A stretch of 64,000 nt of DNA from CAZLRH01 sp964562015 (GCA_964562015.1 CAZLRH010000005.1:124001-188000); one strand, 5' to 3'. Shown: positions 34,787-43,727, counted from the stretch's first letter. Notes: generated by a model from the letters alone, not told the origin. A program made the numbers and translations.

Positions 34787-36043
34787 ATGACTTGGACCTG
34801 GGTCTTGACTGTTTTCACTGTCTTGCTGGTTGCTCAAACCGCGGCGGAATTGATTTTGGGCGAACTCAATCGCCGCCACGTGCAGGCCCATGCCGCCGCG
34901 GTGCCGCCGGCCTTGCGCGAGGTGGTGGACGACGCCACTTACCATCGCGCGGTCGCATACACGCTGGCAAAGAACGACTTTGGCCGCTGGGAAACGTTGT
35001 TCGGCGCGGCGTGCGTTTTTATTTGGTTGGGCCTCGGACTGTTGCCGCTTTTGTACAACGGCGTCGCGGGTCTTTTCGGTTCCTCATTGTGGGCGCAGGC
35101 CGCGACCCTTTGCCTGGTCGGGTACCTTTTGTCGCTGCCTAATTTGCCCTGGGGCTGGTGGTCGCAATTCAAGCTCGAGGCCCGTTTCGGTTTTAATAAA
35201 AGCACGCTGCGCTTGTGGGTGGCCGACCAGGTGAAAGGCGCCGTCCTGGGGCTCGTGCTCGGGTTTCCGCTGCTGTGTTTGGTGCTCTGGTTTGTGCGCT
35301 GGCAGCCGCGGTGGTGGTGGTTGTGGGCGTGGGCCGCGCTGATGATTTTCCAACTCGTGCTCATGGTGCTCGCGCCGCGCTTCATTCTGCCGCTGTTCAA
35401 CAAGCTCACCCCGCTGCCCGAAGGTGATTTGCGCAAACGCCTGCTCGCCCTCGCCCAGCGCACGGGCTTTCTGTGCCAGACCATCGAGGTCATGGACGGC
35501 AGCAAACGCTCCGGGCACTCCAACGCTTTTTTCACCGGCTTTGGCCGTTTCCGGCGCATCGTGCTGTTCGACACGCTCATCGAGCAGATGTCGCCGCGCG
35601 AACTTGAGGCCGTGCTGGCGCACGAAATCGGCCATTACCGCAAAGGCCACGTGCCGAAGATGCTCCTCGTTTCGGCGCTGACGTCGCTGCTGGCCGCCGC
35701 CGTGCTCGGCTGGCTGGTTAACCAGGCATGGTTTTACCAAGGCTTTCGTTTCGACCCCGCACTGGGCCTGCCGGTGGCACTGCTGCTCTTTGCCGAAGTG
35801 GCCGGGCTGGTGATGTTTTGGTTTCACCCCCTCGGCAATTTCTGGTCGCGCCGCCATGAATACGAGGCCGACGCCTTTGCCCGCGACGCCCTCGGCGAAA
35901 CCGCCCCGATGGTTTCCGCCCTGCGCAAGTTGCACGAAAAAAATCTCAGCAACCTGACGCCGCATCCGGCGTATTCCTTTTTCCATTATTCGCATCCCAC
36001 GCTGGTTGAGCGCGAGGCCTCCCTGCGCGGAGCGGTGGCGTAG
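34787..36043 (+). CDS. M48-family membrane metalloprotease, Ste24/CAAX-protease type
   Basis: This 418-residue membrane protein has at least five helices in the N-terminal half. The zinc motif is HEIGH in AVLAHEIGHYRKGH (residues about 280-290), and the third ligand is likely in HEYEADAFARDAL. This arrangement is that of Ste24-like endopeptidases, which cut membrane-associated substrates. In bacteria without prenylated proteins they probably act in membrane-protein quality control. I choose ATG 34787 because GGGAGG lies eight bases upstream. A frame start 13 codons earlier uses TTG and lacks such a site. The sequence FFHYSHPTLVERE near the end is typical. Confidence 0.88.
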   Translation: MTWTWVLTVFTVLLVAQTAAELILGELNRRHVQAHAAAVPPALREVVDDATYHRAVAYTLAKNDFGRWETLFGAACVFIWLGLGLLPLLYNGVAGLFGSSLWAQAATLCLVGYLLSLPNLPWGWWSQFKLEARFGFNKSTLRLWVADQVKGAVLGLVLGFPLLCLVLWFVRWQPRWWWLWAWAALMIFQLVLMVLAPRFILPLFNKLTPLPEGDLRKRLLALAQRTGFLCQTIEVMDGSKRSGHSNAFFTGFGRFRRIVLFDTLIEQMSPRELEAVLAHEIGHYRKGHVPKMLLVSALTSLLAAAVLGWLVNQAWFYQGFRFDPALGLPVALLLFAEVAGLVMFWFHPLGNFWSRRHEYEADAFARDALGETAPMVSALRKLHEKNLSNLTPHPAYSFFHYSHPTLVEREASLRGAVA

Positions 36044-36045
36044 CG

Positions 36046-36180
36046 TGTGTTTTGAAATCCTCCAACAACCACGGATAACACGGATGGCACGGATAAGTAT
36101 CATGAAATAATGAACCAACTGCGGAAGGGAATCCGTGCGATCCATGGCATCCGTGGTTTAGTTTTGAAACCGAACTTAGC
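36046..36180. repeat. Inverted-repeat element, CCACGGAT family
   Basis: The left part is AACCACGGATAACACGGATG and the right part ATCCGTGCGATCC and CATCCGTGGTTT. It is flanked by TTTTGAAAT on the left and TTTTGAAACC on the right. It fills the M48-to-nuclease spacer. Confidence 0.65.
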
Positions 36181-36195
36181 CTAAATTTCCCCGCC

Positions 36196-37167
36196 ATGAG
36201 ACGCCTCGCTGCCTGCGCCTTTTTCTGCGCGCTCCTAGCCCGCGGCGCCACCGCCCCCGCGCCACCGGCCAGCGTCGTGCCCGTTGTCTCTTCCCGGCCC
36301 GTGGTTCTCCGTGTCGCCACCTACAATGTCCGCAATTACGTTTCCACCGACCGAATGGTGGACGGCAAATACAACCCCAACTGGCCCAAGCCCGAGGCGG
36401 AAAAAACCGCCCTGCGCGCCGTCATCCGCCAGGCGCATCCCGACATTCTCGCGCTCGAGGAAATGGGCACCGCCCCTTATCTGGAAGAACTGCGCCGCGA
36501 CCTCGCCACTGAGGGGCTCGATTATCCCTATTCGACGCTCGTCCTCGGTCCCGATCCCGACCGCCACGTTGCGCTGCTTTCGCGGGTGCCCCTCGCGCAA
36601 ACGCATTCCCGGGAAAATATTTCCTTCAAGCTCGGCGGCGCGACCGAACTGGTGAAGCGCGGGCTGCTCGAAGCCGATTTCGTCACCAACGGCCAGGTCT
36701 GGTCGCTCTACGTGGTGCACTTGAAAAGCCGGCTCACGGAAATTGCCTCCGATCCCGAAAGCGCCGCGGAACGCGAAGGCGAGGCCCGCACCCTGCGCGA
36801 CCTCATCCGCCAGGAGCACACCCTCACGGCGGGCACCGGCACCGCCGCGCCCGAACTTGTCGCGGTCGTCGGTGATTTCAACGACGCGAAAGACGCCCCC
36901 ACGCTGCAACGCTTCCTCGAGCTCAACGCCAAACCGCTGTTTCTCGCCGCCGCCGCCGTGGATTCGCGTGGCGAGACGTGGACGCTCTATTATCCCAAGG
37001 CCGACCAATACGAACATTCGGACTACATCCTCCTTTCGCCTGCGCTCGCGCCCTTGCAGAAAAACAAGGGCGGCATTATCGACGGTCCCGACAGCCTCCG
37101 CGCCAGCGACCACCGTCTCGTCTGGGTGGATTTGACTTTTCCGCCGCCGCCCGCCGCCAAGCCTTGA
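36196..37167 (+). CDS. Endonuclease/exonuclease/phosphatase-family protein, secreted
   Basis: This 323-residue protein has a signal peptide (MRRLAACAFFCALLARGATA). It is followed by the EEP fold: LRVATYNVRNY (with the catalytic Asn), the conserved ALEEMG (metal-binding Glu), and VVHLKSR. The later VVGDFNDAKDAP (DxN pair) and ASDHRLVWVDL (SDH motif with catalytic His) complete the set. All expected catalytic residues are visible. The substrate could be a nucleic acid, a phosphoinositide or another phosphodiester. The export signal favours extracellular or periplasmic nucleotide scavenging. Confidence 0.86.
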   Translation: MRRLAACAFFCALLARGATAPAPPASVVPVVSSRPVVLRVATYNVRNYVSTDRMVDGKYNPNWPKPEAEKTALRAVIRQAHPDILALEEMGTAPYLEELRRDLATEGLDYPYSTLVLGPDPDRHVALLSRVPLAQTHSRENISFKLGGATELVKRGLLEADFVTNGQVWSLYVVHLKSRLTEIASDPESAAEREGEARTLRDLIRQEHTLTAGTGTAAPELVAVVGDFNDAKDAPTLQRFLELNAKPLFLAAAAVDSRGETWTLYYPKADQYEHSDYILLSPALAPLQKNKGGIIDGPDSLRASDHRLVWVDLTFPPPPAAKP

Positions 37168-37200
37168 AACACCGGGCCCGCGCGGGATGCGGACATGCCA

Positions 37201-37229
37201 ACGGGCTCCCGAAAGTATCGAGAGCCCGT
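37201..37229 (+). terminator. Possible hairpin terminator after the EEP-family gene
   Basis: Perfect 8-bp arms ACGGGCTC and GAGCCCGT enclose a 13-base loop, 34 bases after the stop. There is no T-run. It lies between two convergent genes and might serve both. Confidence 0.35.
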
Positions 37230-37267
37230 GGCTGGTTGAACGCATTCCCCTTGGCGGGGCCGCGGTT

Positions 37268-38599
37268 TTACAAGGCCGCCTGGGCCTGGGTGGTCACCGC
37301 GATCTCGTCGTCCACCTTCTTCTCCGTGGCGACGCCTTTGGCGATGGCTTCAATGCGGTCCTTCGTCGCCTGGTTGTTGACCATCCCGCTCAGCACCACG
37401 CGGCCGTTGATCGTGTGCACGCCCACCGATAGCTGCGCATTCTTTTCGTCGCGCTCAATGATTTGATAAATCAGCGCGGTCATGCTGCGGTCGTTGAAGT
37501 CCGGCCCCGGCGTGTTGGTGACGACGATTTGATTGTCCACATTGGTGAGGCGAACGGTATTCACGGCGAGATTGCCGATGTTGTCTTTGGCGCCCTGGCT
37601 GGCGACAGTGCCCCGCAAGGTGACGCGGCCATCCTGCGTGCCCACTTCCACCTGGCCGTTGGGGGCGAGGTCGTAGGCTTGAATTTTGTTATTGAGCAGG
37701 GCCGTGGTGCTCCGGTCGCGATAACTCGTCCCTTGCGCAAGGAGCATCGTGGGCGAGCTGGTGGCCGGCTGCTCGACCGAGTCCGCCGTTTGCAAGCCCG
37801 CGCCCGGCTCAAAGATAATGTGGGGCTGTTGCGAATACTGGCCCTTCGTCACGTCCAACAGCAGGCTGTCGTGCGCCGCATTGTAACTGAGCATCGTGGG
37901 CGAAATGACATTGGAGGTGATCAGCGGATCCTGCCCGTTGCGCACCGTGAGGTGGACGCTAAGGATGCGCCCGGTGGGCAAGTCCATCGACAAACTGGTC
38001 AAGGTGCCAAGGCGGGTGTTGTTCATGTCGTCCACATTGAGATTGATGACCTTGTTCATCGCTTGGAGAATGCCCAGGCTGGTGATGGGCTCACCGGTGA
38101 GCGTCGTGGTCCGGCGGGCGTCTTCGCCCGGAACCAGAAAGTAGGGCATCTGTCCAAAATAACGATACGCCTGCGCAATCTGTCCGACTTGCGTGGCCTC
38201 GGCCCATTTGGACGCATTGAACGCCGGCGCGGCCTTGTAGGCGGCGGCGCTCATATCCAGATGATACACCTTGTTCTTGTTATCCGGGATCAGGGCCTCC
38301 GGCGGCAACGCCACCGTCTTGCCCCCGAAGCGCAAGAATTGGTCGGACACCACCAGCACCTCGACGATGCGGCCGTTGGTCAAATCGAGCACCAAGTCAT
38401 TCACGCGGCCCAGCGTGTCGCCCTGGTAGTTTTTGATTTCGATCTCGGACACGATGTCCCACGAGACTTTTTGGCCGAAAGCGGGCTCGTTCGCCCGCGG
38501 CACGGCCGCCCCCTGAGCCCACGACGGCTGAGGCAGGCTGATGGCGAAGACTCCGCCGATGATAACAGAAGTTAAAAGACTCTTTTGTTTTGTATTCAT
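37268..38599 (-). CDS. Secreted PRC-barrel and BON-domain protein
   Basis: This 443-residue protein has a signal peptide (MNTKQKSLLTSVIIGGVFA). Two PRC-barrel-like units follow. The first, about residues 40-125, includes EIEIKNYQGDTLGRVNDLVL. The second, about 165-225, includes LGTLTSLSMDLPTGRILSV. Two BON domains come next. The first holds VEVGTQDGRVTLRGTVASQ and the second VHTINGRVVLSGMVNNQATK. BON domains often bind membranes or help maintain the envelope. This architecture suggests a periplasmic, envelope-stress-related or lipid-binding protein. I use ATG 38599; a longer in-frame start exists but would place the signal peptide internally. Confidence 0.82.
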   Translation of the reverse strand: MNTKQKSLLTSVIIGGVFAISLPQPSWAQGAAVPRANEPAFGQKVSWDIVSEIEIKNYQGDTLGRVNDLVLDLTNGRIVEVLVVSDQFLRFGGKTVALPPEALIPDNKNKVYHLDMSAAAYKAAPAFNASKWAEATQVGQIAQAYRYFGQMPYFLVPGEDARRTTTLTGEPITSLGILQAMNKVINLNVDDMNNTRLGTLTSLSMDLPTGRILSVHLTVRNGQDPLITSNVISPTMLSYNAAHDSLLLDVTKGQYSQQPHIIFEPGAGLQTADSVEQPATSSPTMLLAQGTSYRDRSTTALLNNKIQAYDLAPNGQVEVGTQDGRVTLRGTVASQGAKDNIGNLAVNTVRLTNVDNQIVVTNTPGPDFNDRSMTALIYQIIERDEKNAQLSVGVHTINGRVVLSGMVNNQATKDRIEAIAKGVATEKKVDDEIAVTTQAQAAL

Positions 38600-39162
38600 A
38601 AAGCATGGGCCGGAAATTGGGTGGCGGCGCGGGTGCACGGCAGGAGGCCGGGCGGCAGGCGGGCTGGACCTTTTTTCAGGCAGGGGCGCATTATAGCTGA
38701 ATCGGGGTGTGTTTAATATGGAGCGAAACCCCCTGCGTACTTCTCCTACCTCAATTTTGCCGCCGCCATTTCGCGGCTACCACCCGGTGTCCGGGATGGA
38801 AAATCATTTCATCCGATCAAAATACGGCCTGTGGACATTTATCATGGACAACCTTCTTGGGGCCGTCGGCGTATCCCCGGGGGAAAACAGGCCGATGCGT
38901 GGCCGTGCGTCGTGCGCCCTCGGCCAGCTTAACGGGACGCCTTCCTGCGACGTGTTTTAAAACCAATTACTTGCGGCGCGCAGAGGGCAGCGCGCCCTAC
39001 CGGTGAACAGACGGCGTGCCAGCTGATGTACGCCTAGGCGGTTGGGGTAGGGCGCGGTGCCCTCACCGCGCCGCTCTTTTTCGGGTTTAAAATCAGAGCC
39101 TAAATTCAGCCGTGACCCGCGCTCCCTCAGTCCAGGCACCGGAGCCTGCCGCCTCGGTTTCC
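38600..39162. repeat. Spacer with a MITE-like element
   Basis: I see no credible gene; a short frame at 38709-38960 has no family features. The element at about 38946-39102 carries two GC hairpins (GGCGCGCAG/... and GGGCGCGGTGCCCTCACCGCGCC-like) flanked by TTTTAAAA-containing ends. It is of the same kind as 31789-31915. Confidence 0.6.
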
Positions 39163-39951
39163 CTACTTCTTTCCCAACTGCAATTTCGCCGCCGCCGCCG
39201 CGCCCACGATGCCGGCATTGTTGCCCAGCGCGGCCAGTGCCGTCGCGCAGGGCACCGTCAGCAGGGGCATGAACTTGTCGCCCTTCTTCGTCACCCCGCC
39301 GCCGATGATGATGAGTTCCGGCCAGAACAGGCGATGGAGGTATTTTAAGTAGCGGTCAAAACGCTTGGCCCATTTGTCCCAGGAGAGGTCGTCCCGCTCG
39401 CGCGCGGTGTCGGACGCCAGCTTTTCGGCGTCCTTGATCTTGCCGGAGGACTTGTCCTTCATTTTAATATGGCCTAATTCCGTATTGGGGACGAGCTGGC
39501 CGTTGAAAAACAGCCCGCTGCCCAGCCCTGTGCCGACCGTCACCAGCAACACCACGCCCTCGCGGCCCTTGCCGGCGCCATAAGTCACCTCGGCCAGCCC
39601 GGCGGCGTCGGCGTCGTTGATGATGTGCGCGGGGCACCCGGTGCGTTCGTGGACCAGGTGCGCGAGGTCCACCGCAATGAGCGACTCGTCCAGGTTCGCC
39701 GCCGTCATGATGCGCGATTTCAGAATCACGCCGGGAAACCCGCAGCCAATCAGCCCCTTCCAGGAAAAATGCTTCGCGATCGCGCTGATGACATCACCGA
39801 CCGCCGCGGGCGTCGAAGGGTGGGGCGTTTCGAGCCGTACGCGCTCGCCGACCAGTTCGCCCTTCGCCAAATCCACGATGCCCCCCTTCATGCCGGTGCC
39901 GCCGATGTCGATGCCGAGAACGAGGTTGCCGCTGTTTTTGGGGGTAGACAT
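39163..39951 (-). CDS. ppgK: ROK-family sugar kinase, probable polyphosphate glucokinase
   Basis: This 262-residue kinase has the phosphate-1 motif LVLGIDIGGTGMKGG at the N-terminus. The phosphate-2 region includes VTVGTGLGSGLFFNG, and NDADAAGLAEV contains the catalytic Asp. The length and the features ELGHI, LHRLFWPELIIIGGG and DKWAKRFDRYLKYL fit the polyphosphate/ATP glucokinase branch (PpgK) better than ordinary ATP glucokinase. It should phosphorylate glucose with polyphosphate as the preferred donor, but donor choice cannot be proved from sequence. The start at 39951 is chosen because IDIGGT begins soon after; an upstream in-frame extension of 43 residues is unlike the family. Confidence 0.82.
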   Translation of the reverse strand: MSTPKNSGNLVLGIDIGGTGMKGGIVDLAKGELVGERVRLETPHPSTPAAVGDVISAIAKHFSWKGLIGCGFPGVILKSRIMTAANLDESLIAVDLAHLVHERTGCPAHIINDADAAGLAEVTYGAGKGREGVVLLVTVGTGLGSGLFFNGQLVPNTELGHIKMKDKSSGKIKDAEKLASDTARERDDLSWDKWAKRFDRYLKYLHRLFWPELIIIGGGVTKKGDKFMPLLTVPCATALAALGNNAGIVGAAAAAKLQLGKK

Positions 39952-40268
39952 GAGAGGGGTGGGTTTGGGAAGTTCAGGATGGAAGGGTGTGCTTTTTAGG
40001 GAGGGACGCCGCTCCGCGGCGTCTGTTGCCCTTCGGCGTCCGCGGTGGACGCCCGCGAAAGGGCTTAAATTGATGGGCAAAACCGGGCCCGACGTAAAGG
40101 GTAATGTTCGAAAACGGCCTCACGGTCTCGCGCATAGGGTGTTCTAGGGTGTAAATAACCCCATAATTACCCGAAAAAGGGCTTGCTCGGGTAACGGTGA
40201 AATGGTACGAATGGTCGTGTTGGGGGCAGCAATCCTCGACACCTTATTCATTATTCACCATTCCAAAC
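39952..40268. other. Divergent spacer between the ROK kinase and FecR-domain genes
   Basis: No gene seen. A hairpin GACGCCGCTCCGCGGCGTC (about 40005-40023) resembles the CGCCTCTCCGAGGCG element family. The inverted repeat at 40167-40194 is listed separately. Confidence 0.5.
40167..40194. promoter_or_regulatory. Inverted repeat TTACCCGA-N12-TCGGGTAA upstream of the FecR-domain gene
   Basis: Perfect 8-bp arms are separated by 12 bases, 75 bases before the ATG at 40269. This could be an operator, a leader hairpin or an attenuator-like structure. No binding protein can be assigned. Confidence 0.35.
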
Positions 40269-41183
40269 ATGAAATCTTTGAAAATTAACCTCTTAACCTT
40301 GATCGCCTGCCTGGCGGCATCCGTGTCTTTTGGCGCGGCGGCTCCGGCAGCGGCGGACAGCGTCGGCCAGATCAAGGCGTTTATGGTAACGGGCTCGGCC
40401 TCTGTTCGCAACGCGAATGGCCAGACCACGCCCTTGGTTCGCAATGACCTCGTCCCGGTGGGCTCGACCATTATCACCGGCGACACCGGCGGTGTGCTGC
40501 TGGTTTTTTCCAACGGCGCGGCGATGCAGATCAAGCCGAACTCCGAAGTGGGCATCACCAAGTTCGAGCAGGCGGCCTTTGACACGCAGGGCGGCCAGAA
40601 CACCTTCATCCGCCTCAACGCCGACCCGAGCAAATCCACCACCGAACTCGACCTCCAAAAAGGCACGCTCGCGGGTGAAGTGAAGAAGCTCAACCAGGCC
40701 GCCGGCTCGCAGTTCACCGTGAACACTCCGGCTGGTTCCGCCGGTATTCGCGGCACCATCCCGTCCTTCACTGTCGAGCGCGACGGCACGGGCAAGGTTA
40801 TCAGCGTGACGATTGCGTGTGCCGAGGGCACCGTCAGCTTCAAGCCGAACACCATCTCCAACCTGGGCCGCGCCCTCCAGACAAATTCGGTCAACGTCGA
40901 GCAAGGCGGGCAGGTCAAATTAGCCATCAGCACCGACGCCAACAACAACATCATCAGCTTGAATATTTTGGGCTCATCCTATTCGGGTGCAGAAGCCCAG
41001 CAAGTGCTGAATGATTTGTATGCTGTGGTGAATCAGGTTCGCGCGGACCAAGGCCTCGCCCCGCTCGTGACGCCGACGGCGGCACCGCCGAGTAAGCCTA
41101 CAAATAATCAGGGTCCCATTCAGGGCCAGCAAAACCCGAATGGCAGCACGCCCAACACCAACCCGACCGTCATCTCGGAATAA
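40269..41183 (+). CDS. Secreted FecR-domain protein
   Basis: This 304-residue protein has a signal peptide (MKSLKINLLTLIACLAASVSF) and one FecR domain (about residues 50-165). The domain is seen as GSASVRNANGQTTPLVRNDL, TIITGDTGGVLLVFSNGAAM and QIKPNSEVGITKFEQA, followed by ELDLQKGTLAGEVKKL and FTVNTPAGSAGIRGTI. Unlike TonB-linked FecR regulators it has no cytoplasmic region, so it is probably a periplasmic or secreted FecR-only protein. It may bind carbohydrate or support the envelope. The C-terminal 50 residues are Pro/Asn-rich (PPSKPTNNQGP). A terminator hairpin follows. Confidence 0.8.
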   Translation: MKSLKINLLTLIACLAASVSFGAAAPAAADSVGQIKAFMVTGSASVRNANGQTTPLVRNDLVPVGSTIITGDTGGVLLVFSNGAAMQIKPNSEVGITKFEQAAFDTQGGQNTFIRLNADPSKSTTELDLQKGTLAGEVKKLNQAAGSQFTVNTPAGSAGIRGTIPSFTVERDGTGKVISVTIACAEGTVSFKPNTISNLGRALQTNSVNVEQGGQVKLAISTDANNNIISLNILGSSYSGAEAQQVLNDLYAVVNQVRADQGLAPLVTPTAAPPSKPTNNQGPIQGQQNPNGSTPNTNPTVISE

Positions 41184-41542
41184 CTCCGGGCTGTCGTAAC
41201 GGTAAGTGATTGCGCACCAAACCCCGGTCGCCTCGTGCGGCCGGGGTTTTTGCTGCACCTATTTCAATGTCGTCTCGCGCGGCCAGGGGTTTTGCTGCCC
41301 TTATTTCAGTGTCGCCATCAGTCCCGCCCTGCGAAGAATCAATGCCATCGCTGAGGCGAAGCCTCAACCTTGGCCAGCATTTAGTCCGGTGTTGCCCTGT
41401 AACTTGTAACACGTCTCCGCAACCGCAACCCGCAACTAGAAACGACCAACTGGAAACTACCAACCCGCATCTACCCACTAGAAACTAGCAACTAATAACT
41501 AAGCACTCGAAACTAAGCACTAGAACACTCTCAGACATAGCC
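41184..41542. other. Spacer with a terminator and a degenerate ACTAGAAACT repeat tract
   Basis: From about 41430 to 41525 the sequence is a run of degenerate units based on ACTAGAAACTAGCAAC and ACTAAGCACTCGAAACT. No gene is seen. The terminator at 41219-41250 is listed separately. Confidence 0.6.
41219..41250 (+). terminator. Intrinsic terminator after the FecR-domain gene
   Basis: The stem AAACCCCGG / CCGGGGTTT has a 13-base GC-rich loop and is followed directly by TTT. This is a typical Rho-independent structure, 35 bases after the stop at 41183. Confidence 0.75.
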
Positions 41543-42085
41543 ATGCGCCTCCTCGTATTCAGTTGCTCCCTGAACCCCGCCAGCCGGAGCGCCCAACTGG
41601 CGCATTTGGCCGAGGCCGATTTGCGTGATGCCGGGCATGAGACGGAGTTCATCTCCCTGGCCCCGCTCGGCCTGCCGCATTGCGATGGCGACGGCGCGTA
41701 CCACCACCCCAAGGTCGAGGAACTGGTCGAAAAAATCCGCCCCGCGCGCGGCGCCCTTTTCGCCGTGCCGGTGTACAATTACGATGTCAACGCCGCCGCC
41801 AAAAACCTGATCGAACTCACCGGCGAAGCCTGGGTCGGCAAGGTCGTGGGCTTCCTCTGCGCCGCGGGCGGTCCGGGCAGCTACATGAGTGTCCTGCCCT
41901 TCGCCAACAGCCTCATGCTGGACTTTCGCTGTGTCGTCGTGCCCCGTTTTGTCTATGCCACGGGCCATGACTTCGCCGACGAGCAACTGGACGACGAGGG
42001 CGATTTGCGCCGCCGTGTGCGCGGACTGGCCCGCGATTTGGCCTCCTTCGCCACCGCCCTTGAAGGGCTGACGGATCGCGGTTAG
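41543..42085 (+). CDS. NADPH-dependent FMN reductase-like flavoprotein
   Basis: This 180-residue protein has a flavodoxin-like fold. The phosphate-binding loop is SCSLNPASRS (residues 6-15), followed by LAPLGLPHCDGDG, the FAVPVYNYDVNAAAKNLIEL segment and GFLCAAGGPGSYMSVLPFAN. These are family features of NADPH:FMN oxidoreductases and related azo/quinone reductases. The physiological substrate is unknown. The dus gene begins 25 bases downstream, so the two may be co-transcribed; the flavin link (Dus also uses FMN) is suggestive but not proof. Confidence 0.82.
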   Translation: MRLLVFSCSLNPASRSAQLAHLAEADLRDAGHETEFISLAPLGLPHCDGDGAYHHPKVEELVEKIRPARGALFAVPVYNYDVNAAAKNLIELTGEAWVGKVVGFLCAAGGPGSYMSVLPFANSLMLDFRCVVVPRFVYATGHDFADEQLDDEGDLRRRVRGLARDLASFATALEGLTDRG

Positions 42086-42110
42086 AAACTCAATTGCGCC
42101 GAACTTTTCG

Positions 42111-43202
42111 ATGTCACTTTTAGTGCAAAACCCGGGTGCCGCGGTCGACGGCCCCAGCACCGCCGTTTATGGCCCAACGCCGCTGCCCTGGTTGGCGGCG
42201 GGCGCCTTCCCGCTGTACCTCGCGCCCATGGCGGGTTTTACCGACAGCCCTTTTCGCCGCCGTTGCCGCGCGCAGGGCGCCAATGTGCTCGTCACCGAAT
42301 TCGCCAACGCCGAAGGTCTCGTGCGCGGCACTCCCGCAGTGTGGAATGACTTGCGTTTCGCCGCCACGGAACGCCCGCTGGGCGTGCAGATTTTCGGCGG
42401 CGAACCGGCCATCATGGCCTCCGCCGCGTGCATGGTCGAAGAGCGCCTGCGACCCGATTTCATCGACTTAAATTTCGGTTGTCCCGCGCCGAAAGTCACC
42501 AACCGCTGCGCGGGTTCCTCCCTGCTGCGCGATTTGCCGCTGCTTGCACGCATTGTCCGCGCCGTCGTCGACGCCGTGCCCAACACGCCCGTCACCGCCA
42601 AAATCCGCCTCGGCTGGGACGAACATTCCATCGTCGCCCTCGACGCCGCCCGCCACATCGAGGACGCCGGCGCCCGCGCCCTTGCCGTGCATGGCCGCAC
42701 GAAGGAGCAAGGCTATCGCGGCGACGCGGACTGGGAAGTCATAGCCGCCGTGGCGGAAGCCGTGGCCCTGCCGGTGATCGGCAACGGCAGCGTCGATTCC
42801 GCCGCCCGCGCTGCGCAGCTCCGCCGCGACACGAAAGTGGCGGGCCTGATGGTCGGGCGTGCCGCGCTCGGCTACCCGTGGATTTTTCGCGAATTGCAGG
42901 CTGCTCTCGCGGGCCGCCCCGCGCCCGCGCCGCCGACCCTCGCCGAGCGCTGGCAAATGATTATCGACTACGTGGACGACCGCCTCGCCTGGGAAAACCG
43001 CCCGCCCGCGACCACCGGCCTCGGCGGCTGGCGCGCCGTGCTAAAAAGCTTTGCCAAGGGCATGCCTGACGGCGCCGCCTTGCGCGCCGCGCTGGAAAAA
43101 ATCGAAATCCGCGACGAGCTCGCCGCCCTCGCCGCCACCCATCAGCAAAAATGGGAGGAATATTTTCGCCAGAATTTACCGGATTCAAAAAAATTGGCCT
43201 AA
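42111..43202 (+). CDS. dusB: tRNA-dihydrouridine synthase
   Basis: This FMN enzyme reduces specific uridines of tRNA to dihydrouridine. The 363-residue protein has the family stretches YLAPMAGFTDSPFRRRCR (phosphate-binding N-terminus), NFGCPAPKVTNRCAGSSLLR with the catalytic Cys, and HGRTKEQGYRGDADW with the FMN-binding region. VIGNGSVDS and MVGRAALGYPWIF complete the barrel. The order and motifs suit DusB-type enzymes, although the DusA/B/C assignment is not firm. About 25 residues precede the barrel opening, so a slightly later start cannot be excluded. Confidence 0.9.
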   Translation: MSLLVQNPGAAVDGPSTAVYGPTPLPWLAAGAFPLYLAPMAGFTDSPFRRRCRAQGANVLVTEFANAEGLVRGTPAVWNDLRFAATERPLGVQIFGGEPAIMASAACMVEERLRPDFIDLNFGCPAPKVTNRCAGSSLLRDLPLLARIVRAVVDAVPNTPVTAKIRLGWDEHSIVALDAARHIEDAGARALAVHGRTKEQGYRGDADWEVIAAVAEAVALPVIGNGSVDSAARAAQLRRDTKVAGLMVGRAALGYPWIFRELQAALAGRPAPAPPTLAERWQMIIDYVDDRLAWENRPPATTGLGGWRAVLKSFAKGMPDGAALRAALEKIEIRDELAALAATHQQKWEEYFRQNLPDSKKLA

Positions 43203-43727
43203 ATAACTGGCCTAAAAAAACGCCAAACTTTACGGGCCATGGGTAGTGTCCTAATTTCACCAGCAACAAGACGGCGGGCTGAGGGCAGCCCGCCCTACCC
43301 CAGAAAAATGCTTTTAGTAGGGCGCGCTGCCCCCAGCGCGCCATTTCAAATTTGGACATTACCCGGGCCATGCGGTTCTGGCAACGCGGTCGGGGATGAC
43401 GGCAAAGATAGGCCGAGAAGACGGCAAACGCGGTCCGGGATGAAGGCAAACGAAGACAGGGAAGACAGCCAAGATAGGCCGAGATGAAGGCAAACGTAGG
43501 CCGGGATGAATTGGCTCGGAAGGTAGGGACGCCTCTCCGAGGCGTCCGTCCCGCATCAGCACAGTCTGTACTCCTTTTGTGCCTCTTGGGCTTTTTGTGG
43601 TTATATTCTTAAAGCCGGTTGCTGCTCATGCGTCAGCCGGGAGCAATTAAGACGGCCTTAGGCCATTCAACAGGCTTGGTCTCGGAATTTCATTCAGCAT
43701 TCAGCAATCAGCATTCAGCAATTCTTG
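43203..43727. other. Spacer with a MITE-like element and a degenerate tandem repeat
   Basis: No gene seen. From about 43385 to 43510 there is a run of degenerate units built from GATGAAGGCAAACG and AAGATAGGCCGAGA. A solitary CGCCTCTCCGAGGCG-type hairpin is at 43522-43548, and a CTTTTTGTGGTTA-like repeat lies near 43574-43607. The complete element at 43241-43363 is listed separately. Confidence 0.6.
43241..43363. repeat. Complete MITE-like element, 123 bp, with terminal inverted repeats
   Basis: The left end reads GGGTAGTGTCCTAATTT and the right end, inverted, GGGTAATGTCCAAATTT: 17 bp with two mismatches. Inside are two GC hairpins (GGCGGGCTG/CAGCCCGCC and GGCGCGCTG/CAGCGCGCC types). The copy at 63452-63574 is also 123 bp but in the opposite orientation. 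The copy at 34030-34156 lacks its left end. No transposase is encoded, so mobility would need an enzyme in trans. Confidence 0.85.

Noticed and set aside
37201..37229. Riboswitch-like reading of the hairpin after the EEP-family gene
   Set aside because: It is a single simple stem without further conserved structure; terminator use is more likely.
38709..38960. 83-codon frame before the ROK kinase
   Set aside because: No family features, no ribosome-binding site, and it runs into a repeat element.
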